The notes beneath the pieces are model-generated. The model did not search any database, was not told the DNA's origin, and saw nothing but the letters and a program-made list of their open reading frames with translations. The translations under genes were made by a program, and so were the position numbers. Positions 60,889 through 64,000 of a DNA stretch of 64,000 bases are shown here, piece by piece (position 1 is the stretch's first letter; every line of letters begins with the position of its first letter). This stretch comes from Pedobacter terrae (lineage in GTDB: Bacteria > Bacteroidota > Bacteroidia > Sphingobacteriales > Sphingobacteriaceae): the NCBI RefSeq assembly GCF_900100705.1, contig NZ_FNCH01000004.1, positions 124,001 through 188,000 on the forward strand, read 5' to 3'.

Positions 60889-62562
60889 ATGGCCTTAGAT
60901 AAAAAAAGCAGTTACCGTAAAAATTTCTCCCTGGGTATAACTTTTATTGTACTCATTTCCATTCTTTTTATCCTATCGCTTTTCCTTGCATTTAACTATA
61001 GCAAAAAAACGATAGAGAACGACTTTGTTTCTGAGAAGGTAAATGTACTTGAACAGAGTATTAAGCCATACAATGATTTTTTTCAGAATAAAATGCCTGA
61101 GATTTCATATTACAATGGCTATTTAGATTCTTCTACTGCTGCAAAGTTTGTAGATACGGTGATGTTAAAGTATCCCTTCATTTCAAAGGTTACTTTTTAC
61201 GATACAGAAGTAAAGAATGTTCCTGTTAAGGATGGAATCAATGCAAACCACCTGGGTATTGGTCCAAAATCTATTTTTCAGTTCGGGAAAGGGATAAAGC
61301 CTGATTCTGTAAAGTTGTATTCAGCAGATGATACCAAATCTTTTACCTTAGGGAGTGATTTTAATGCAATTGCCATTAAACTTGCCACTTTTGTTGAGGA
61401 TCTCGATACCGCATCAGTACCTACACAAGAAGAGTTGTTCACCAATTTTTCTATCGTTAATTCTAATGAAAATAAAATTACTTACCTGAATATTCCCCGC
61501 CGGGAAGATTTAAGGGTATATAAAGATATGATCAGGCGGAAGTTAAATCCGGCTCCCGTATATCAACAGGATGTAATGGTTTTTAATCTTGATGCACATA
61601 AAATCAAGATCATTAATACCAGGCCCTTATTGTACCAAACGATCAGGATTGAACCGCTAACTTACGATCCGATTGATACCCCAGACGAAAATATCAATAC
61701 CGAAATTGCACTGCCAGGCGCATTTTCCGATTTTAAATTATACCTAATTTCATCAAAATCCTACATTAAGAAAGAAATTTTTATTTACTTCATGCCGATC
61801 GCTTTAGTGCTCTTGCTGGTATATGGCGTGCTTTTATTGGTTGCATTTCTGATTTATCGTAACCTGAACATTAATAGTAAAATGTTTAAGTTACAGTACG
61901 ATTTCGTAAATAACCTTACACATGAGTTTAAAACGCCCGTGAGTGTAATCAAAATTGCTGGGAACAATATTAAAAGTGCAGCCGCTTTGAGTCAGAAAGA
62001 GCAACAGCTTTATGGCAAGATACTGGATGAAGAAGCCGACAAGCTGAACGGTCTAATGAACAAATTACTGGCCTTTACACAAATCGAAAATAAGGCGATA
62101 AAACTCAACCAGGAAGAAGTTAATATTGTTGATTTTATTGAAAGTACAATCGAATCACATACGCTAAAACATCCTGATTTTAAGATTACCTACGAAGTGG
62201 TAGGCTTTAAAACCTTTATTACTGACCCGGTGTTGTTAGGAAGTCTGTTCGATAATCTGGCAGAGAACGCTTACAAGTATTCTAAACCAGAACAGAAAAA
62301 ATTACACATTAGTGCAAAGCTGATAAAAGGGGTGCTGGTTTTTCGCTTTGCCGATAAAGGGATAGGCATCGCGTCATCTGAATTAAACAATATATTTAAA
62401 AAGTTTTTCAGGATCCAGAATGAATATAACCAAATGGGCAGTGTTGGCCTGGGTTTGGCATTCTGCAAAGAACTGGTTAACTTTATGGAAGGAGAAATCT
62501 CCGTAAAAAGTAAAGTAGGAAGTGGTACGGAGTTTAAAATCGTGCTACCTTATAATAGTTAA
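60889..62562 (+). CDS. Sensor histidine kinase
   Basis: A 557-residue membrane kinase with TM1 (about 14-37), a periplasmic domain of roughly 260 residues, TM2 (about 298-325), then HisKA with the phospho-His in NNLTHEFKTPVSVIK (about 345-359), N-box DNLAENAYKYSKPE, G1 FADKGIGIASSEL and G2 MGSVGLGLAFCKELV. Starts 2 bp after the S9-like gene and is followed 94 bp later by its response regulator. The signal is unknown; the large sensor domain may contact the S9-like lipoprotein. Confidence 0.92.
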   Translation: MALDKKSSYRKNFSLGITFIVLISILFILSLFLAFNYSKKTIENDFVSEKVNVLEQSIKPYNDFFQNKMPEISYYNGYLDSSTAAKFVDTVMLKYPFISKVTFYDTEVKNVPVKDGINANHLGIGPKSIFQFGKGIKPDSVKLYSADDTKSFTLGSDFNAIAIKLATFVEDLDTASVPTQEELFTNFSIVNSNENKITYLNIPRREDLRVYKDMIRRKLNPAPVYQQDVMVFNLDAHKIKIINTRPLLYQTIRIEPLTYDPIDTPDENINTEIALPGAFSDFKLYLISSKSYIKKEIFIYFMPIALVLLLVYGVLLLVAFLIYRNLNINSKMFKLQYDFVNNLTHEFKTPVSVIKIAGNNIKSAAALSQKEQQLYGKILDEEADKLNGLMNKLLAFTQIENKAIKLNQEEVNIVDFIESTIESHTLKHPDFKITYEVVGFKTFITDPVLLGSLFDNLAENAYKYSKPEQKKLHISAKLIKGVLVFRFADKGIGIASSELNNIFKKFFRIQNEYNQMGSVGLGLAFCKELVNFMEGEISVKSKVGSGTEFKIVLPYNS

Positions 62563-62656
62563 AAATTGGAAAGTTAAAGGTTGGAAGGTTAAAGTTAGAC
62601 TTAACCTTCAAACATGACAACGTTTCAACCTTACAACCGTATTAAAACACACATAA

Positions 62657-63346
62657 ATGTCTAAAGAAGTAAAAATATTAATAGTAGAAGATGATGAGAA
62701 TCTTCGTTTTTTGGTAGCACACCGATTAAAGGCTGAAGGTTACACGGTGATGGAAGCAAATGATGGTGAAGCGGGAGAAAGAATGATTTTGGCTGATCAG
62801 CCTGATATTGTTTTGTTAGATTGGATGATGCCCGGCAAACAAGGTGCTGAGGTTTGCGAAAATATACGTAAACAGGGTTTCGAAAACCTGGTGATTATGA
62901 TGACTGCTAAGGCACAGGATGTAGATAAAATTGATGCCTATAATTTTGGTGCATCTGATTATATCACCAAACCATTTAATATGGATGTTTTGGTGGCCAT
63001 GTTGGAGAATAAGGTGAAATTTATCGTCAATAAAGATTCGGCCGAAATACACCGTTTTGGCAATATGGAGCACCATCCAAACATTCATACTTTATTCAGA
63101 GATGGAAAGAAAATCGAATTAACGATATTGGAAAACCGTATCCTCCTTTATTTTCTGCGTAACCCTGGCAAGGTAATTAATCGTGATGAATTGATGCTCG
63201 TGGTTTGGGGCTACAACTCTGATGTAAATACCAGAACACTTGATATGCATATTGTACGCTTACGTAAGAAGATAGAATTGAATCCTGATAACCCACAGTT
63301 GCTACAAACCGTTAGAGGGGTAGGTTATCGATTTAATGCGGGATAA
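62657..63346 (+). CDS. OmpR/PhoB-type response regulator
   Basis: A 229-residue protein. Receiver: acidic pocket VEDDEN (10-15), phospho-acceptor Asp in VLLDWMMPGKQG (about 53-64), MTAKAQD and the Lys of DYITKPFN. DNA-binding winged helix: LTILENRILLYFLRNPGKVINRDELM then RTLDMHIVRLRKKIELNPDNPQLLQTVRGVGYRF. Partner of the kinase upstream. The gap between them holds GA/CT hairpin repeats (GAAGGTTAA / TTAACCTTC near 62586-62610). Confidence 0.93.
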   Translation: MSKEVKILIVEDDENLRFLVAHRLKAEGYTVMEANDGEAGERMILADQPDIVLLDWMMPGKQGAEVCENIRKQGFENLVIMMTAKAQDVDKIDAYNFGASDYITKPFNMDVLVAMLENKVKFIVNKDSAEIHRFGNMEHHPNIHTLFRDGKKIELTILENRILLYFLRNPGKVINRDELMLVVWGYNSDVNTRTLDMHIVRLRKKIELNPDNPQLLQTVRGVGYRFNAG

Positions 63347-63353
63347 ATAACAG

Positions 63354-63447
63354 TCGTCATTTCGACCGTAGTGGAGAAATCTATCATAGATTATCTAAGC
63401 TTTCTTTATAGATTTCTCCATTCCGTTGCACTCCAGTCGAAATGACG
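63354..63447. repeat. CGTCAT..ATGACG palindromic repeat, copy 2
   Basis: CGTCATTTCGACCGTAGTGG at the left and CACTCCAGTCGAAATGACG at the right, with TGGAGAAATCTATCATAGAT and TATAGATTTCTCCATTCCG inside: a long imperfect hairpin like the one at 47814-47897. Confidence 0.75.
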
Positions 63448-63456
63448 AATGATTTA

Positions 63457-64000
63457 TTATGCCCTTTTAAGCGTAAATATCGTTATCTCTGGTAAAATAC
63501 CAACCCTGCCCGGATAACCTAAAAAGCCGTAGCCCACATTAACATAAAGCTGCTGTTTTTGCTCCTGATACAAGCCAGCCCATTCTTTGTAAATGTATTG
63601 CACCGGGCTCCATTGCATTTCTTTTAAACGCACACCAAGCTGCATGCCATGGGTATGGCCGCTAAACATGGCATCTATTTGGGGGTATTTCTTTAAAACC
63701 TCTCCACGCCAGTGTGAAGGATCGTGACTCAACAAAAGTTTAACTGGTAAATCATCCGTATTTTGAACTGCGAGTTCCATCTTCCCATATTTTGGAAAAC
63801 GCCCCATTCCCCAGTTTTCAATGCCTAAAATCCCGATTTCTTCTCCATCTACCTTTAATCTCCTGTTTTCGTTCATTAAAAGATCGTAGCCCATTATTTT
63901 ATGCACATCAACCATATCCTTCAGGTTTTTTACTTTGGCAGGAGATGATTCTTTGCCGAAATAATAATCACCGTAATCGTGGTTGCCTAATGAAGAATAT
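63457..64000 (-). CDS. Metallophosphoesterase, N-terminus beyond the window
   Basis: The frame is open through the right edge; the last bases read SLGNHDYGDYYFGKESSPAK, so the G-N-H-D motif of calcineurin-like phosphoesterases is present and the ATG at 63915 is internal. Further ligands are LLLSHDPSHWRGEVL and FSGHTHGMQLGV (G-H-x-H). The YVNVGYGFLGYPGRVGILPEITIFTL end is typical of membrane-anchored YkuE/LpxH-like phosphoesterases of Bacteroidota. At least 181 residues visible; substrate unknown. Confidence 0.85.
   Translation of the reverse strand, partial: YSSLGNHDYGDYYFGKESSPAKVKNLKDMVDVHKIMGYDLLMNENRRLKVDGEEIGILGIENWGMGRFPKYGKMELAVQNTDDLPVKLLLSHDPSHWRGEVLKKYPQIDAMFSGHTHGMQLGVRLKEMQWSPVQYIYKEWAGLYQEQKQQLYVNVGYGFLGYPGRVGILPEITIFTLKRA

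Overview
The window looks like chromosomal DNA of a Bacteroidota bacterium of the family Sphingobacteriaceae, most like Pedobacter. The AT-rich coding style, the lipoproteins beginning CKK or similar, the promoters of TTG / TAnnTTTG type, the fused E1 alpha/beta dehydrogenase and an arginine cluster built around an acyl-ornithine transcarbamylase all point there. No prophage or classical insertion sequence is visible. The genus is an inference.

Layout. 1-2.5 kb: surface lipoproteins (a 5'-truncated fasciclin protein, a DUF5007-like protein, a DUF4397 protein). 3.0-15.3 kb: a plus-strand arginine cluster (GNAT, argG, decayed cupin gene, GNAT, argC, four-helix-bundle gene, argD, acyl-ornithine carbamoyltransferase, argB, proC, deacylase, argH, aminotransferase). 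16.8-21.4 kb: rtcB and a slipin gene on the minus strand, preceded on that strand by an RNA with two circularly permuted tRNA-like folds, and a divergent WYL regulator. 21.4-27.8 kb: a GH32 remnant, prfC, a PIF1-like helicase, a GxxExxY cassette, an SprT-like protein and a DUF433/DUF5615 toxin-antitoxin pair. 27.8-37.3 kb, minus strand: ade, fused E1, a LutB-like protein, a broken VapBC pair, an M28 peptidase, rpiB, tatC and a decayed YoeB-type module. 37.4-42.2 kb: the lipid operon yceD-rpmF-plsX-fabH-accB-accC. 42.4-49.4 kb: sulfurtransferase, MFS transporter, pdxA, rsmA, thioredoxin-like, clpS, second KAS III. 49.7-58.8 kb: two overlapping secreted proteins of unknown function, dtd, GT39, MazG-like, small proteins, a TPR protein. 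59-63.4 kb: an S9-like protein lacking its catalytic Ser and His, followed by a histidine kinase and response regulator. The right edge cuts a metallophosphoesterase.

The most interesting locus is 19.7-20.3 kb. The minus strand upstream of slipin-rtcB encodes T-arm, closed acceptor hairpin and D-arm in permuted order, twice in tandem, like the tRNA-mimic domain of bacterial Y RNAs. It sits in an RNA-repair neighbourhood with a WYL regulator and repeated ATTGCGCA sites.

The intergenic DNA is rich in repeats: a three-copy dispersed element of about 105-145 bp, several hairpin families, and heptamer arrays directly after stop codons, including seven perfect TTTAGGG units. Several pseudogenes carry single-base lesions in homopolymers. 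These may be real decay or assembly errors.
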